Assembly: GCF_904846215.1 (NCBI RefSeq)
Contig: NZ_CAJGZK010000012.1
Coordinates: 28,836-92,835 of the forward strand
DNA from: Psychrobacter glacincola
GTDB lineage: Bacteria > Pseudomonadota > Gammaproteobacteria > Pseudomonadales > Moraxellaceae
DNA length: 64,000 bases
Direction of reading: 5' to 3'
In this document: positions 1 through 10,020 of the stretch, one piece after another
Numbering within the stretch: the stretch's first letter is position 1
How the letters are laid out: every line of letters starts with the position of its first letter
Program-made: the position numbers and the translations under genes
Notes under the pieces: generated by a model
The model's database searches: none
Seen by the model: the letters and a program-made list of their open reading frames with translations, nothing else
Told to the model about the DNA's origin: nothing

Positions 1-1
1 C

Positions 2-70
2 TGCAGCAGCGAAGAGGTCGGGGCATTGACTGCAAAAAACTTTGAGAATTTACTAGCACAGTATCATTAA
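2..70 (+). CDS. 3' end of a TatD-family hydrolase-like gene (partial)
   Basis: Only the last 22 codons are in the window. The peptide ends in EVGALTAKNFENLLAQYH followed by TAA at 68-70. A C-terminus of the type TxxNFxxLF is common in TatD-family metal-dependent DNases, so I suggest that family, but the fragment is too short to prove it. The TetR regulator follows 232 bp downstream on the same strand. The gap between them holds nothing I can name. Confidence 0.4.
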   Translation, partial: CSSEEVGALTAKNFENLLAQYH

Positions 71-302
71 AGTGGTTATGATATGACCACTCAGTCATTT
101 ATTATAAGTTGTGCGATTTTATACGGCAAGCAATGGTTCGTTAAATGCAACCGCATGATTATAAATGACTATTTAGCACACATAAGCATATTCCTTCGTT
201 TTGTTCGTCGCGCAGTCTTTGCATTATCTGATATTCTGGATGCCGATATGTCAATGCAAACTGTGGTCATATGTATGATATTGTCAAGTTTTAGGAGAGG
301 TT

Positions 303-986
303 ATGAGTCGTCAGCATCAATTCAAGGTACGAGAAGAGAATATCTTAGCAATGGCAGAGCAGTTGCTACTTGAGTCAGGCGATGGTGACATCACTTTGGA
401 CAGCTTGGCAGACCAGCTTGATTTGGCTAAAGGCACATTGTATAAGCATTTTTCTAGCAAAGATGAGCTTTATCTGCGTATTATTATTCGTTATGAAGAG
501 CAGCTGTTTGAGATCAATCGCATTGACGATTGCCCATCAGCAGGTGTCGCCCGTATGATTTTTCAGCAGCTGTTTAACCCACAAAAAGCCATGCTACTCA
601 ATCAAATCGAAGAGCGGTTAGCTGCATCAGTGACGGGTCTTAATCGCCTATTTGGTGAGCTTTATGATATTCGCCGTCAGCGCATGAAGCGCTTAATTGA
701 TATTATCAGTGCTTATCTGAAGGATGAGCACAGCAGTTTGAGCACGCGTGATTATTTGTCTTCTATCTGGGCGATGGGTCAGGGCGGCGCAGGTTTACTA
801 AATTCAAGCTTCTATCAGCGTTATTTAGGACGCCGAGATACCTTACGCTACGCCTTTGTGCAGCAAATGTTAGAGCTGCCAAGCCATTATCCGGCGGTTG
901 AAGATGAAGTATTGGATAAGGATATGCAGGAATTGGTTGAGCAGATCGATACTGAGTCAGAAGAGCATCGCAATACCCATTATTAG
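303..986 (+). CDS. TetR/AcrR-family transcriptional regulator
   Basis: A 227-residue DNA-binding repressor-type protein. The N-terminal helix-turn-helix is at about residues 31-50 (LADQLDLAKGTLYKHFSSKD), a classic TetR signature, followed by a helical ligand-binding region without a recognisable subfamily motif. The ATG is preceded by AGGAGAGG at 293-300, which supports this start. The tail is acidic. The target and ligand cannot be read from sequence. The pseudopilin operon begins 176 bp downstream, but nothing shows that this protein regulates it. Confidence 0.85.
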   Translation: MSRQHQFKVREENILAMAEQLLLESGDGDITLDSLADQLDLAKGTLYKHFSSKDELYLRIIIRYEEQLFEINRIDDCPSAGVARMIFQQLFNPQKAMLLNQIEERLAASVTGLNRLFGELYDIRRQRMKRLIDIISAYLKDEHSSLSTRDYLSSIWAMGQGGAGLLNSSFYQRYLGRRDTLRYAFVQQMLELPSHYPAVEDEVLDKDMQELVEQIDTESEEHRNTHY

Positions 987-1009
987 GTTTTTACGGTACC
1001 GTGAAAACC
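986..1009. other. 24-bp near-perfect palindrome at the end of the TetR gene
   Basis: The sequence GGTTTTTACGG TA CCGTGAAAACC reads almost identically on both strands and begins at the last base of the TetR stop codon. No run of T follows directly, so a simple intrinsic terminator is uncertain. A dimeric repressor operator or a transcript-end hairpin are both possible. Confidence 0.45.
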
Positions 1010-1162
1010 ATGAGTGGTTATTTTATAAAAATCTGTGTTGTTATATGCTATATGGCAGCACATTAACCTATACTTGATACAGTCAGTCATATCTGTCGTT
1101 TTATATCATATCCCATATAACGTCATTTTTAATAGGATGACGCCATTCTAGATGACCTCTGT

Positions 1163-1855
1163 ATGTCAAAACCTTTATCACCAATGACACATCATCACGC
1201 CCAAGCTGGCTTTACGCTGGTAGAAATCGTCGTCGTCGTGGTTATTTTGTCTATATTTGCTGGCATGATGAGCTTATCAGTTGGCAGCAGTGAATCGCGT
1301 AAAAATCGCGCGTTTTATGAGCATCTGACGGATTCATTGAGTTATGTTAGATTGTTATCAGCGGAACGTATGCAGCCGATGGGTTTGAGTCTGCAAGCCA
1401 ATAAGCAAGGTCAAGTGACTCCTGTTATTGTCACTTTATCCAACCCTTATATTGCTTATCAAACGGCTGCCTCCACGTCTTCTAGTAGAGACAGCACGCC
1501 TAAAAATTCAATGGAGCTGTCTACCGATTTATCCAGTATGTCTGGTGGGATTGAAAATAAATTACCAACGCCAAGCTGGGAGGTTGAGTCAGAGGTTACT
1601 TTGCCTGAGTTACCTGCTGGTGTAAGTTTGAGTGTACAAAGTCTAGATGCTAATAATGTGTCAAATAGAGGACAAACTCAAACGATTCAACCTTGGTTTA
1701 CCGATCAAACGGTACCGCAAGTGTTATGGTTTGGCACGGGGCAAGCCGCACCGGTGACCATTGAAGTGCGCCATAATTCGCGTTTGGTGGGTGAAGTCAT
1801 CACGATTATGCCAGATGGCAACATATCGCTAGGGTCGATAGGACAAGGGCAATAG
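1163..1855 (+). CDS. gspH: Type II secretion minor pseudopilin GspH
   Basis: A 230-residue type IV pilin-like protein of the type II secretion pseudopilus. The prepilin peptidase site is at Gly16/Phe17 (GFTLVE), with Glu at +5 and a long hydrophobic helix (about residues 21-40) that anchors the precursor in the inner membrane. The globular part has a low-complexity Ser/Thr-rich stretch around residues 100-130, which is longer than in typical GspH. First gene of a tight operon: gspI starts 3 bp after the stop. The subunit is assigned from gene order H-I-J-K and the short leader. No strong Shine-Dalgarno precedes the ATG. Confidence 0.85.
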   Translation: MSKPLSPMTHHHAQAGFTLVEIVVVVVILSIFAGMMSLSVGSSESRKNRAFYEHLTDSLSYVRLLSAERMQPMGLSLQANKQGQVTPVIVTLSNPYIAYQTAASTSSSRDSTPKNSMELSTDLSSMSGGIENKLPTPSWEVESEVTLPELPAGVSLSVQSLDANNVSNRGQTQTIQPWFTDQTVPQVLWFGTGQAAPVTIEVRHNSRLVGEVITIMPDGNISLGSIGQGQ

Positions 1856-1858
1856 CTG

Positions 1859-2349
1859 ATGATGAATAATAATAAAGTCAAGCCTATATACATAAACCGA
1901 AAGCCAACCCTATCAAAGTATGAGAGTGGATTTACCTTGATTGAGGTGATGGTTGCTCTAGCGATTTTAGCGGTTGTGGCTGTGGCTGCGAGCCGTGCCA
2001 GTAGTGCTTATTTGAGCTCAGTCGATGTATTACGGACACGTACGCTTGCTCATTTTGTTGCCCAAAACGCTGCTGCTGACTTACGTATTCAAGAGACATG
2101 GCTAACGGCTAATAGCACCCAAACAATCAATGCCCAAGGTCGCGATTGGCAAATTACGATGAAGGTGGGTGAGGGTATAACGCCGGCATTAAAAGAGGTG
2201 AATATCGCCGTTGCACCTATCATAGATGGTCAGGCGCGTACCACAGTCAATGATATCAATTTGATACTTAGCAACTCAAAGCAAGAGGTTGGTCGTTTAG
2301 ATTTAGGTAGTGGTAGTACAAGCGGCTCTGGGCAAGCAGGAGTCAATCC

Positions 2350-2353
<4 letters not shown>
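1859..2353 (+). CDS. gspI: Type II secretion minor pseudopilin GspI
   Basis: A 164-residue pseudopilin. The cleavage site is Gly24/Phe25 (SGFTLIEV) with the conserved Glu at +5, then a hydrophobic helix. GspI forms the pseudopilus tip with GspJ and GspK; that role comes from the family. Two ATG codons in tandem (1859 and 1862) could both serve as start. The stop overlaps the gspJ start by the ATGA arrangement at 2350-2353, which implies translational coupling. The C-terminal 20 residues are Gly/Ser-rich. Confidence 0.87.
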
Positions 2354-3234
<881 letters not shown>

Positions 3235-3267
3235 CAGGTGCCGTTTGCTCAATAATAGAGGCTATAT

Positions 3268-4335
3268 ATGTCAAGCATGCCAGTTATGCCCATGAAAACC
3301 GACTCTCAGCGCGGGGTCGCGCTACTCACTATTTTATTACTAGTGGTCAGTATTACAGTGGTCGCAGGGGCGATGCTTGCCAGTCAAAAAATTGCCATTA
3401 GACGCAGCGGTTTGTTGTTTGATCAAAACCAGCTATTACAAGATATCGATGCTGGTCAGCAACTCGCCGTTACGATGATCCGTGCTGACGCTAATCTGAA
3501 TGATACCGATAGCGCGCAAGATATTTGGGCAAAGCCTATACCCCCTTATACCTTGGGCATACATAGCATTGGTATTGAGATGCGTGATGAAGCCAGTCGC
3601 TTTAACATCAATAATCTGTATCAAAACGGCAGGGTCGATAGTAATGCTTTGGCAGTATTTCAACGGCTATTAACCCAATTGAATTTGGCGCCAGACATTG
3701 CTATTGCTGTTCTTGATTATCAGGATGCAGACAGTGAGATTTATCAAGATGGCGGTGATGAAAGTACGGTTTATAGCCAGCAGTCTAATAACCCAGCGGA
3801 TAACGATTTACCTAATCAACGATTTGTCAATATTGAGCAGCTGCAAAATGTGAAAGGCGTAAATGCTGAGGTGTTGGCAGCGCTACGACCTTATATCACA
3901 GTCGTGCCGCATTATTTACCTATTAATATGAATACAGCCAGTCCAGTTGTACTTGCTGCTCTGATGGACGGCGCAACCAGCCAGCAGATGCAGACCATCG
4001 TCGATTTGCGGGCAAAACAAGTATTTGAGTCTATTGATGATATATGGCAATTGCCAATATTAAGCAGTCTAGATGAGCCGCAACGAAAAGCACTAGCACC
4101 ATTACTAGCGGTTGATAGCCAAGCATTTACAGCACTTATTACCTCTACTGATAATGCAACTGTTGGTCAGGCAAGACAGCGCTATGCAACCATCATTATT
4201 AGCAAAACTGCTACTGATGATACGGGAAATAGCAGTAGCAATATTAATGATAGTACTAGCAATGCCGACAACAAAAAGCCCAAAGAAGTCCGCGTGGTGA
4301 CGCAGCGACTTTGGGCATTTCGACCGAATTTTTGA
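3268..4335 (+). CDS. gspK: Type II secretion minor pseudopilin GspK
   Basis: A 355-residue tip pseudopilin. The N-terminus has a basic leader, RGVALL with cleavage after Gly16, and a hydrophobic helix; it lacks the Glu at +5 that H, I and J have, which is the known GspK hallmark. The body carries the sequence MNTASPVVLAAL, typical of the GspK helix-hairpin-helix region. Glu/Asp-rich segments near residues 130-160 match the place where GspK binds calcium, but individual ligands are not assigned. It is last in the gspHIJK operon, 33 bp after gspJ. A Ser/Asn-rich insertion precedes the C-terminus. Confidence 0.87.
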   Translation: MSSMPVMPMKTDSQRGVALLTILLLVVSITVVAGAMLASQKIAIRRSGLLFDQNQLLQDIDAGQQLAVTMIRADANLNDTDSAQDIWAKPIPPYTLGIHSIGIEMRDEASRFNINNLYQNGRVDSNALAVFQRLLTQLNLAPDIAIAVLDYQDADSEIYQDGGDESTVYSQQSNNPADNDLPNQRFVNIEQLQNVKGVNAEVLAALRPYITVVPHYLPINMNTASPVVLAALMDGATSQQMQTIVDLRAKQVFESIDDIWQLPILSSLDEPQRKALAPLLAVDSQAFTALITSTDNATVGQARQRYATIIISKTATDDTGNSSSNINDSTSNADNKKPKEVRVVTQRLWAFRPNF

Positions 4336-4374
4336 TGATTATCATTAAACGATAACCATCAAAGGATAATCAAA

Positions 4375-4512
4375 TATAGTCAAGGAAAAGTAATATCGAT
4401 ACATCAAGTACTGCTGATATTAATTTTTCTTGCTTGCTGTGCCTATGCAGACAGAGGCTGCAAAAAATTTATACCAGCAGCACTGTAGCATTTTTGGGAT
4501 ATTTTAACTATA
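4375..4512 (+). repeat. MITE-like palindromic element, copy 1 (subfamily A)
   Basis: 138 bp, bounded by TATAGTCA and AACTATA. It contains the subfamily A left arm (AAGTAATATCGATACATCAA), the conserved core (CTTGCTTGCTGTGCC then GCAGACAGAGGCTGC) and the right arm with ACCAGCAGCACTGTAGC. The inner arms AGTACTGCTG and CAGCAGCACT pair. It lies between gspK and the convergent FabR-like gene. Confidence 0.9.
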
Positions 4513-4518
4513 TATCTC

Positions 4519-5202
4519 TTATTGATCACTCAGATGAGTTTCTTCAGTAGATTTCCAGTTATAAGCGCCATAGAACAGCATCTGAGCTTGGCGCGTGCAG
4601 TTATGTAGCATCAACTGCTTGCGCTGTTCAATTTCAGCCAAATCGACTTCATCGTCATGATCTTCGGTATAAGTCAGCTCTAGCCAATCAATAATCCAAG
4701 AAAAGAACATATTGACCCCAGCCTCAGCCAGCAGTCTACGATCATAAGTATTGATATGGGTAAAAGCAGGCTGTAGCGCCAAATCGTCTGCTAAGCTTCG
4801 CCCATGCTGTTTGATAAGCTCATTGATGGCTTTACGGACGGCATCTGAGCCACCATATCGCTCACTGACCAAAAACTGCCAATAGTAGGGTTGCTCACTG
4901 ACCATATGCAAAAAAAGCTGAATACTTTTGGCGATTTGACGCTCAAAGCTGCGTTTACGCCCAATATGTAAGCTATTACTCAAGGTGGCTAATGTACCCC
5001 CTAACTCCTCAATCACCAAGGCGCGACCGAGCGATTCCATATCATCGAAATGGCGATAAAATGCGGTCGGCACGACACCAACCTCTCGCGTGACTTGTCT
5101 GAGGCTAATAGAGCTAAAAGATTGTCCTGTCATACATAAATCGAGCACTGCATTAAAAAACGCGTGCCGAGTTTGAAGTTTTTTTTGTTCGCGACTGCTC
5201 AT
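4519..5202 (-). CDS. TetR-family regulator, FabR-like
   Basis: A 227-residue TetR protein with the helix-turn-helix at about residues 32-51 (LRQVTREVGVVPTAFYRHFD). The VVPTAFYRHF recognition-helix pattern and the C-terminal half resemble FabR, the repressor of unsaturated fatty acid synthesis in E. coli, so a role in membrane lipid control is a family-based guess. It lies 82 bp downstream of dgt on the same strand and could be cotranscribed. Its 3' end abuts a MITE copy (6 bp gap). The HTH assignment is sure; the FabR subfamily is likely but unproven. Confidence 0.8.
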   Translation of the reverse strand: MSSREQKKLQTRHAFFNAVLDLCMTGQSFSSISLRQVTREVGVVPTAFYRHFDDMESLGRALVIEELGGTLATLSNSLHIGRKRSFERQIAKSIQLFLHMVSEQPYYWQFLVSERYGGSDAVRKAINELIKQHGRSLADDLALQPAFTHINTYDRRLLAEAGVNMFFSWIIDWLELTYTEDHDDEVDLAEIEQRKQLMLHNCTRQAQMLFYGAYNWKSTEETHLSDQ

Positions 5203-5284
5203 AATATTTCAAAATTAACCGATAGATGTCTATCATACTCATTTCATTGCAAAAATACGAATGAAATACGCTTAAATGTCGCTT

Positions 5285-6694
5285 TTAAACAACAGTCCCC
5301 CAATGTCCTTGTAGCTCTTGGGCCAATCGATAAGCTTCATGGTCATTCATGCCCGTGATAAAATCTAAGACATTAAGCATATTTTGATAAATATCATCTG
5401 ACAAAAAGCGCTGATGCTCATCAAAATGTGGCTTTAATAACATGAGCAAACGCTGCTGCTCAAAGGACATCGGTGTGCTTATCTCATTTGTCCACGCTAA
5501 TGGCATAAAAGCATCCAACAGGCGATGCAGGCATTGATTGGCCATCAGCTCCATACGTACTTTACTTGGGTGGTTAAATATTTTTTCACGTGCTAAGTCT
5601 TTGGCTTGGGTAATACCGCTTTGAACGGCCACATCACAATGCGCAAATAGGCTGCCATCTAACGTACCCGCTAGCATCGCATCACTATTGGCAACAAAGG
5701 CATCGGTGACACTATTGACCAAGCGCATCATTGCCCGTGAACGTAGTGATGCCAGATGTTGCCTGACGGACATGTGCGCAGGCAGGCTGATAGTACTAGG
5801 ATGCTCGCCAATAAGCTCATAGAAGATAGTCGCCACCTCAGCGTAAGTAAGCATATTCAGATTGATGCCATCCTCTAAATCTATCAGTGCATAGCAGATA
5901 TCATCCGCAGCTTCTAATAAATAGGCGAGTGGATGACGAGCAAAACCGTCGTGATGCTTTGAGCGCGGCAGACTTAAGCATGCTGCCAGCTGTTCTAATT
6001 GTGCGGCTTCACTATAAAAGCAGCCAAATTTTTGTATATTGCTCGTAGCTTTATCTTGATAAGCCTCATTGCTATGTGTGGCAAGCCAAGGATATTTCAT
6101 AAACGCGCCTAGCGTGGCACAAGTCAAGCGCATACCGCCTGCATCAGGGTGATGCTCATTACGAGTTAATATGCGAAAACCTTGGGCATTACCCTCATAC
6201 GCCAGTAAGTCTAATTGCTCATTACTGCTCATATTTTGCAGAATGGTTTGACGTTCAGAATGCATAAACCAATCACGAATGGCGTACTCTCCGGCATGAC
6301 CAAACGGCGGATTGCCAATGTCGTGGGCGAGGCAGGCCGCTTGTACAATAACACCCACATCAGCTGGCGTGACACCGTCAGGTAAACCGCCTTCTAATGT
6401 ATGATGCAGCTTCTCTGCTGCCATTACGCCCAAAGAGCGTCCGATACAAGAGACTTCAAGCGAATGCGTTAAGCGTGTATGAATGCCCAATTGATTGGTC
6501 AGTGGATGTACTTGGGTTTTTTGATTGAGCTGACGAAAGGAGTGCGAAAATACCAGTCTGTCATAGTCTTTATGAAAAGAAGAACGTGCGCTGTCTTGAG
6601 CAGGGGCTTTTTTGTGGCTGCCCAAACGCTGGGCGCTAAATAGCTTTGCCCAATGGCTACGGCTATTAAGTGGTTTATTGATAGGAGTGCGCAT
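5285..6694 (-). CDS. dgt: Deoxyguanosinetriphosphate triphosphohydrolase
   Basis: A 469-residue HD-domain enzyme that hydrolyses dGTP to deoxyguanosine and triphosphate. The N-terminal signature DYDRLVFSHSFRQLNQKTQV is characteristic of dGTPases. Metal ligands are visible as RLTHSLEV (His77) and the HD pair His124-Asp125 in CLAHDIGNPPFGH. Length is near the family norm (about 440-505). The ATG at 6694 is the first in-frame start. The gene stands between ychF and the FabR-like regulator, all on the minus strand, with a hairpin terminator separating it from ychF. Confidence 0.92.
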   Translation of the reverse strand: MRTPINKPLNSRSHWAKLFSAQRLGSHKKAPAQDSARSSFHKDYDRLVFSHSFRQLNQKTQVHPLTNQLGIHTRLTHSLEVSCIGRSLGVMAAEKLHHTLEGGLPDGVTPADVGVIVQAACLAHDIGNPPFGHAGEYAIRDWFMHSERQTILQNMSSNEQLDLLAYEGNAQGFRILTRNEHHPDAGGMRLTCATLGAFMKYPWLATHSNEAYQDKATSNIQKFGCFYSEAAQLEQLAACLSLPRSKHHDGFARHPLAYLLEAADDICYALIDLEDGINLNMLTYAEVATIFYELIGEHPSTISLPAHMSVRQHLASLRSRAMMRLVNSVTDAFVANSDAMLAGTLDGSLFAHCDVAVQSGITQAKDLAREKIFNHPSKVRMELMANQCLHRLLDAFMPLAWTNEISTPMSFEQQRLLMLLKPHFDEHQRFLSDDIYQNMLNVLDFITGMNDHEAYRLAQELQGHWGTVV

Positions 6695-6746
6695 AGTTTA
6701 TAGTCCGTTATTTTTATTATTTAACTGTTGTCGCTCCCAGTATAAT

Positions 6747-6775
6747 AAAAAAAGCCAGCATCAAGGCTGGCTTTT
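6747..6775. terminator. Intrinsic terminator downstream of ychF
   Basis: Stem GCCAGC/GCTGGC with a 6-nt loop, flanked by A and T runs on either side, so it could work in both directions. It sits between the 5' end of dgt and the 3' end of ychF. Confidence 0.8.
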
Positions 6776-6830
6776 GGTTGTTCTATGCTAAGACTGTGTA
6801 AACACGCCATCTACTATTAAAGGTTAAGCA

Positions 6831-7922
6831 TTAAACGTTAAAACGGAAATGCATCACATCACCATCTTGTACGATATAAGTCTTACCTTCTAAGCGTGAT
6901 TTGCCGGCAGCAGCAGCACCTTTTTCGCCGTTGTGTTCGATAAAGTCATCATAAGCAATCACTTCAGCACGAATAAAACCGCGCTCAAAATCGGTATGAA
7001 TCACGCCAGCTGCTTGAGGAGCGGTTGCACCAACGGCTACTGTCCATGCACGCACCTCTTTCACACCAGCGGTAAAGTAAGTTTGCATATCAAGTAAATC
7101 ATAACCACCGCGAATGACTTGGTCTAGACCGGCCTCGAGCATGTCCATCTCAGCCAAGAAGTCTTTTTTGTCGTCTTCATCGAGCTGGGCAATTTCAGAT
7201 TCGATTTGATTACATAGCGCGATGACGATAGAATCTTCGCCAGTGGCATAGTTGCGCACCGCATCTAAGTACGGGTTATTCTCAAAGCCATCCTCAGAGA
7301 CGTTAGCGATATACATGGTAGGCTTCAGAGTGATTAAACCATAGCTTCTGATGAGTTTTTTCTCATCAGCATCAAGATTGGCGGCGCGAGCGGCTTGACC
7401 TTCTGCTAATAATGGTTCGATTTTTTTGAACACATCAAGCATGGCTTGCGCGTCTTTATCGCCGCCTTTGGCTTTTTTGGTCAAGTTAAAGATCGCACGC
7501 TCAACTGCTTCTAAATCGGCTAACGCCAATTCAGTATTGATGGTTTCGATGTCGTCGATTGGGCTGACGCGACCATCGACGTGTACGACGTTATCATCAT
7601 CAAAACAGCGTACCACATGTGCAATGGCATCGGTCTCACGGATATTGGCTAAGAATTGGTTGCCCATCCCTTCGCCTTTTGACGCACCAGCGACCAAGCC
7701 TGCGATATCAACAAACTCCATCGTCGTTGGTAATACGCGCTCAGGGTTGACGATGTCAGCCAGTTTCTTTAGGCGTGGGTCAGGTACAGGAACGATACCG
7801 GTGTTGGGATCTTTGGTACAAAATGGAAAGTTTTCAGCGGCGATACCCGCTTTGGTCAAGGCATTAAACAGGGTGGATTTACCCACGTTTGGTAGACCGA
7901 CGATGCCGCAATTAAAACCCAT
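6831..7922 (-). CDS. ychF: Redox-regulated ATPase YchF (Obg/OLA1 type)
   Basis: A 363-residue TRAFAC P-loop NTPase. Visible motifs: P-loop GLPNVGKST (residues 9-17), the G3 region [16 protein letters not shown] (about 72-87), and NVSED where a true GTPase has NKxD, which explains the family's preference for ATP. A central coiled-coil insert and a C-terminal TGS domain ([20 protein letters not shown], then the conserved [11 protein letters not shown] end) follow. It is a ribosome-associated stress and translation factor by family knowledge. Length is exactly as expected. Confidence 0.96.
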   Translation of the reverse strand: MGFNCGIVGLPNVGKSTLFNALTKAGIAAENFPFCTKDPNTGIVPVPDPRLKKLADIVNPERVLPTTMEFVDIAGLVAGASKGEGMGNQFLANIRETDAIAHVVRCFDDDNVVHVDGRVSPIDDIETINTELALADLEAVERAIFNLTKKAKGGDKDAQAMLDVFKKIEPLLAEGQAARAANLDADEKKLIRSYGLITLKPTMYIANVSEDGFENNPYLDAVRNYATGEDSIVIALCNQIESEIAQLDEDDKKDFLAEMDMLEAGLDQVIRGGYDLLDMQTYFTAGVKEVRAWTVAVGATAPQAAGVIHTDFERGFIRAEVIAYDDFIEHNGEKGAAAAGKSRLEGKTYIVQDGDVMHFRFNV

Positions 7923-8099
7923 AACATGCTCTCAATATATTGATAAAATCAGTTGATATAAGACTTAGTAAAATAGTAACTCAAAATTGGGCGTATTGTA
8001 GCAAATTTAACCGAATATGGGTGAGGTTGTTATACTGCTTAAGTGGGTTTTCATCGCGTCGAATCAGCTGCCTTTTAGATTTTTATTAGCATATTAAGC

Positions 8100-8178
8100 T
8101 ATAGTCAGTCCTAAATAAAAGAAATACAAATGTTATAAATCACTACTGGGGTTAGTTTTTCTTGCTTGCTGTGCCTCT
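8100..8178 (+). repeat. MITE-like element, copy 2 (subfamily B, left half only)
   Basis: It begins TATAGTCAGTCCTAAATAAA, continues through the B left arm and the first half of the core (CTTGCTTGCTGTGCCTC), then similarity stops. The right half is missing. The rest of the 410-bp gap between ychF and the Rrf2 gene holds no gene I can see. Confidence 0.8.
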
Positions 8179-8332
8179 GATGGTAGAACGAGCAATGAAT
8201 CATTGAATAAGCTGAATTTACTTGTAGCCATTCAATTCATTTTTTCTTACAAAGCACTCCCAAATCACTTTACTTATCTAAGACAGTCCTTAGAATAAAT
8301 CAATAACCCATTAAAAATAGGAGCACTTCAAG

Positions 8333-8890
8333 GTGCGATTGACCAATTACAGTGATTATGCGCTGCGCTCGTTAATATATTTGGCGACTAAGCCCGAGCC
8401 GAATCTATTGGCAAATATCAGTGATATTGCCAATAGCTATCATATATCTAAAAGTCATTTGACTAAGATTATTCATCAGCTGGGGCAACTGGGTTATATC
8501 GATAGCGTGCGCGGTAAGAATGGTGGTATTCGCTTGGCTTGCGCGCCAAAAGACATTAATTTGGGCGTATTGATTAAACAAATAGAGCCAGATTTTGCTT
8601 TGGTTGAATGTTTTTCTACAGACTTGTTGAACAGTCCGAGTCCGAACACTGATGGTGCTAGCAGGGCTATGATGAATGTAGCAAACAAGAGCGCTTACGC
8701 CAACGACATGTCATTAAAACTGATTGATGAGACCGCAAGCCATATAGCTTCAGGCTGTATTATCAGTCCGGTCTGTCAGTTAAAACAGGTGCTTTTTGAA
8801 GCGTTGACCGCATTTATTGCGGTGCTTGAGCGCTATACATTGGCAGATATTATCAGCAATAAGGATGAGCTTGCAGCGTTATTGTCATAA
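8333..8890 (+). CDS. nsrR: Rrf2-family regulator, NsrR-like, with split cysteine cluster
   Basis: A 185-residue Rrf2 protein. The N-terminal winged helix starts MRLTNYSDYALRSLIYLA, the form seen in NsrR, the nitric-oxide-sensing [Fe-S] repressor. Three cysteines match the NsrR ligand set: Cys93 (LVECF), Cys142 and Cys148 (GCIISPVCQLKQVL). In E. coli NsrR the first two ligands are five residues apart; here they are 49 apart, separated by a Ser/Asn/Ala-rich insertion. The start is GTG with an upstream AGGAG. No NO-detoxification gene is adjacent, so the targets lie elsewhere. The family is sure; NsrR function is probable. Confidence 0.82.
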   Translation: MRLTNYSDYALRSLIYLATKPEPNLLANISDIANSYHISKSHLTKIIHQLGQLGYIDSVRGKNGGIRLACAPKDINLGVLIKQIEPDFALVECFSTDLLNSPSPNTDGASRAMMNVANKSAYANDMSLKLIDETASHIASGCIISPVCQLKQVLFEALTAFIAVLERYTLADIISNKDELAALLS

Positions 8891-9035
8891 TATATTTTCC
8901 CGTTTTTTAAGAGGTAATTTATATTTAATAAGATTTTATGATTTACTTGCTAATCATTGTTAAGTTATTATTAATGCAATGCTATTTTAGTGAAAATTAT
9001 TTAAATTGACTTCAAAATTATTAAAGGGTCGTATT

Positions 9036-9818
9036 ATGAAATTCGTTTGCAAAATCAGTGCATCAGCTCTCATGGCAGTCATGTTATTAACCGGTTGTTC
9101 AAGTTTAGATGCAGCTAGCAATGCCACCCAAGATAATATCGTAAAAGTTGCACCGACGTTGCAAGCAGGATTTCGCTTCAGTGCTGCTGAAAATTTTGAT
9201 ATTGCCAATAAAGACAAGCTGTCTTATCGTAATTTTTATGAAAAACCTTCTACAGGCGCAGATGCCAGATGGTTCGATGCTGTAAAACGCGGAGATCTCG
9301 CGACTGTCAAATATATGGTAGCACAGGGTCAGAATTTAGAAGCCAAAGACACCGGTAACCTTGATCAAACAGCACTGGGCTGGGCGGCATTTATTGGTTA
9401 TGAAGACATGGTTGATTATCTGATTGCCCAAGGTGCAAGCTTGCAGGCGACTGATAAAGGCGATGTCTATAACGTTCTAAAATCTGCCGTATTGGGCAAA
9501 AACACCAAAGTGGTCAAAAAGGTACATGGGTTACTAAATGCTCAAACACCAGTCAATTTAAATGATCAAACCTTAGAGAGTGATGGCGAGACCTTGATTA
9601 TGGTTGCTGCCAGTAATAACCGAATTGAAACCGTAAAATACTTGCTGTCAAAAGGTGCCAATCCAAATCTGGTGGCGACCACTAAAGATAAGAAACTTGG
9701 TTCTTATAATCAAGGCGCATACTCTTATGCCTGTACGCGTGGGCATATAGAGATGCAGCAACTGCTAAAGGCAAATGGTGCTATCAATCATCGCACGGGC
9801 AAGGCAAGTTGCGAGTAA
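9036..9818 (+). CDS. Ankyrin-repeat lipoprotein
   Basis: A 260-residue protein from the ATG at 9036, which has AAAGGG upstream and begins a proper lipoprotein signal (MKFVCKISASALMAVMLLTGC, lipobox LTGC at Cys21). An in-frame TTG 30 bp upstream would spoil the signal. Ankyrin-type helical repeats are visible: DAVKRGDLATVKYMVAQG, GWAAFIGYEDMVDYLIAQGA, MVAASNNRIETVKYLLSKGA and ACTRGHIEMQQLLKANGA. It is probably envelope-anchored and protein-binding; the partner is unknown. It is followed by a strong terminator. Confidence 0.85.
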   Translation: MKFVCKISASALMAVMLLTGCSSLDAASNATQDNIVKVAPTLQAGFRFSAAENFDIANKDKLSYRNFYEKPSTGADARWFDAVKRGDLATVKYMVAQGQNLEAKDTGNLDQTALGWAAFIGYEDMVDYLIAQGASLQATDKGDVYNVLKSAVLGKNTKVVKKVHGLLNAQTPVNLNDQTLESDGETLIMVAASNNRIETVKYLLSKGANPNLVATTKDKKLGSYNQGAYSYACTRGHIEMQQLLKANGAINHRTGKASCE

Positions 9819-9833
9819 TAGCGTTATCAAAAT

Positions 9834-9866
9834 TAAAAAAGGCGACCAAAATGGTTGCCTTTTTTA
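9834..9866 (+). terminator. Intrinsic terminator of the ankyrin lipoprotein gene
   Basis: Stem AAAAAGGCGACC/GGTTGCCTTTTT with a 5-nt loop and a T run, 15 bp after the stop codon. Confidence 0.85.
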
Positions 9867-9891
9867 TAATATATGACTACAAAAAAATCAT

Positions 9892-10020
9892 TATAGTCAG
9901 GGAAAAGTAATATCGATACATCAAGTACTGCTGATATTAATTTTTTTGCTTGCTGTGCCTATGCAGACAGAGGCTGCAAAAAATTTATACCAGCAGTACT
10001 GTAGCGTTTTGATATATAGT
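9892..10020 (+). repeat. MITE-like element, copy 3 (subfamily A), joined to copy 4
   Basis: It starts TATAGTCAGGGAAAAGTAAT and carries the full A left arm, core and right arm up to GTAGCGTTTTGATATATAG. The expected AACTATA end is replaced by the start of the next copy, so two elements share a boundary. Confidence 0.85.

Noticed and set aside
83..373. Open frame of 96 codons overlapping the first TetR gene
   Set aside because: Wrong frame over a well-supported TetR start; no ribosome site.
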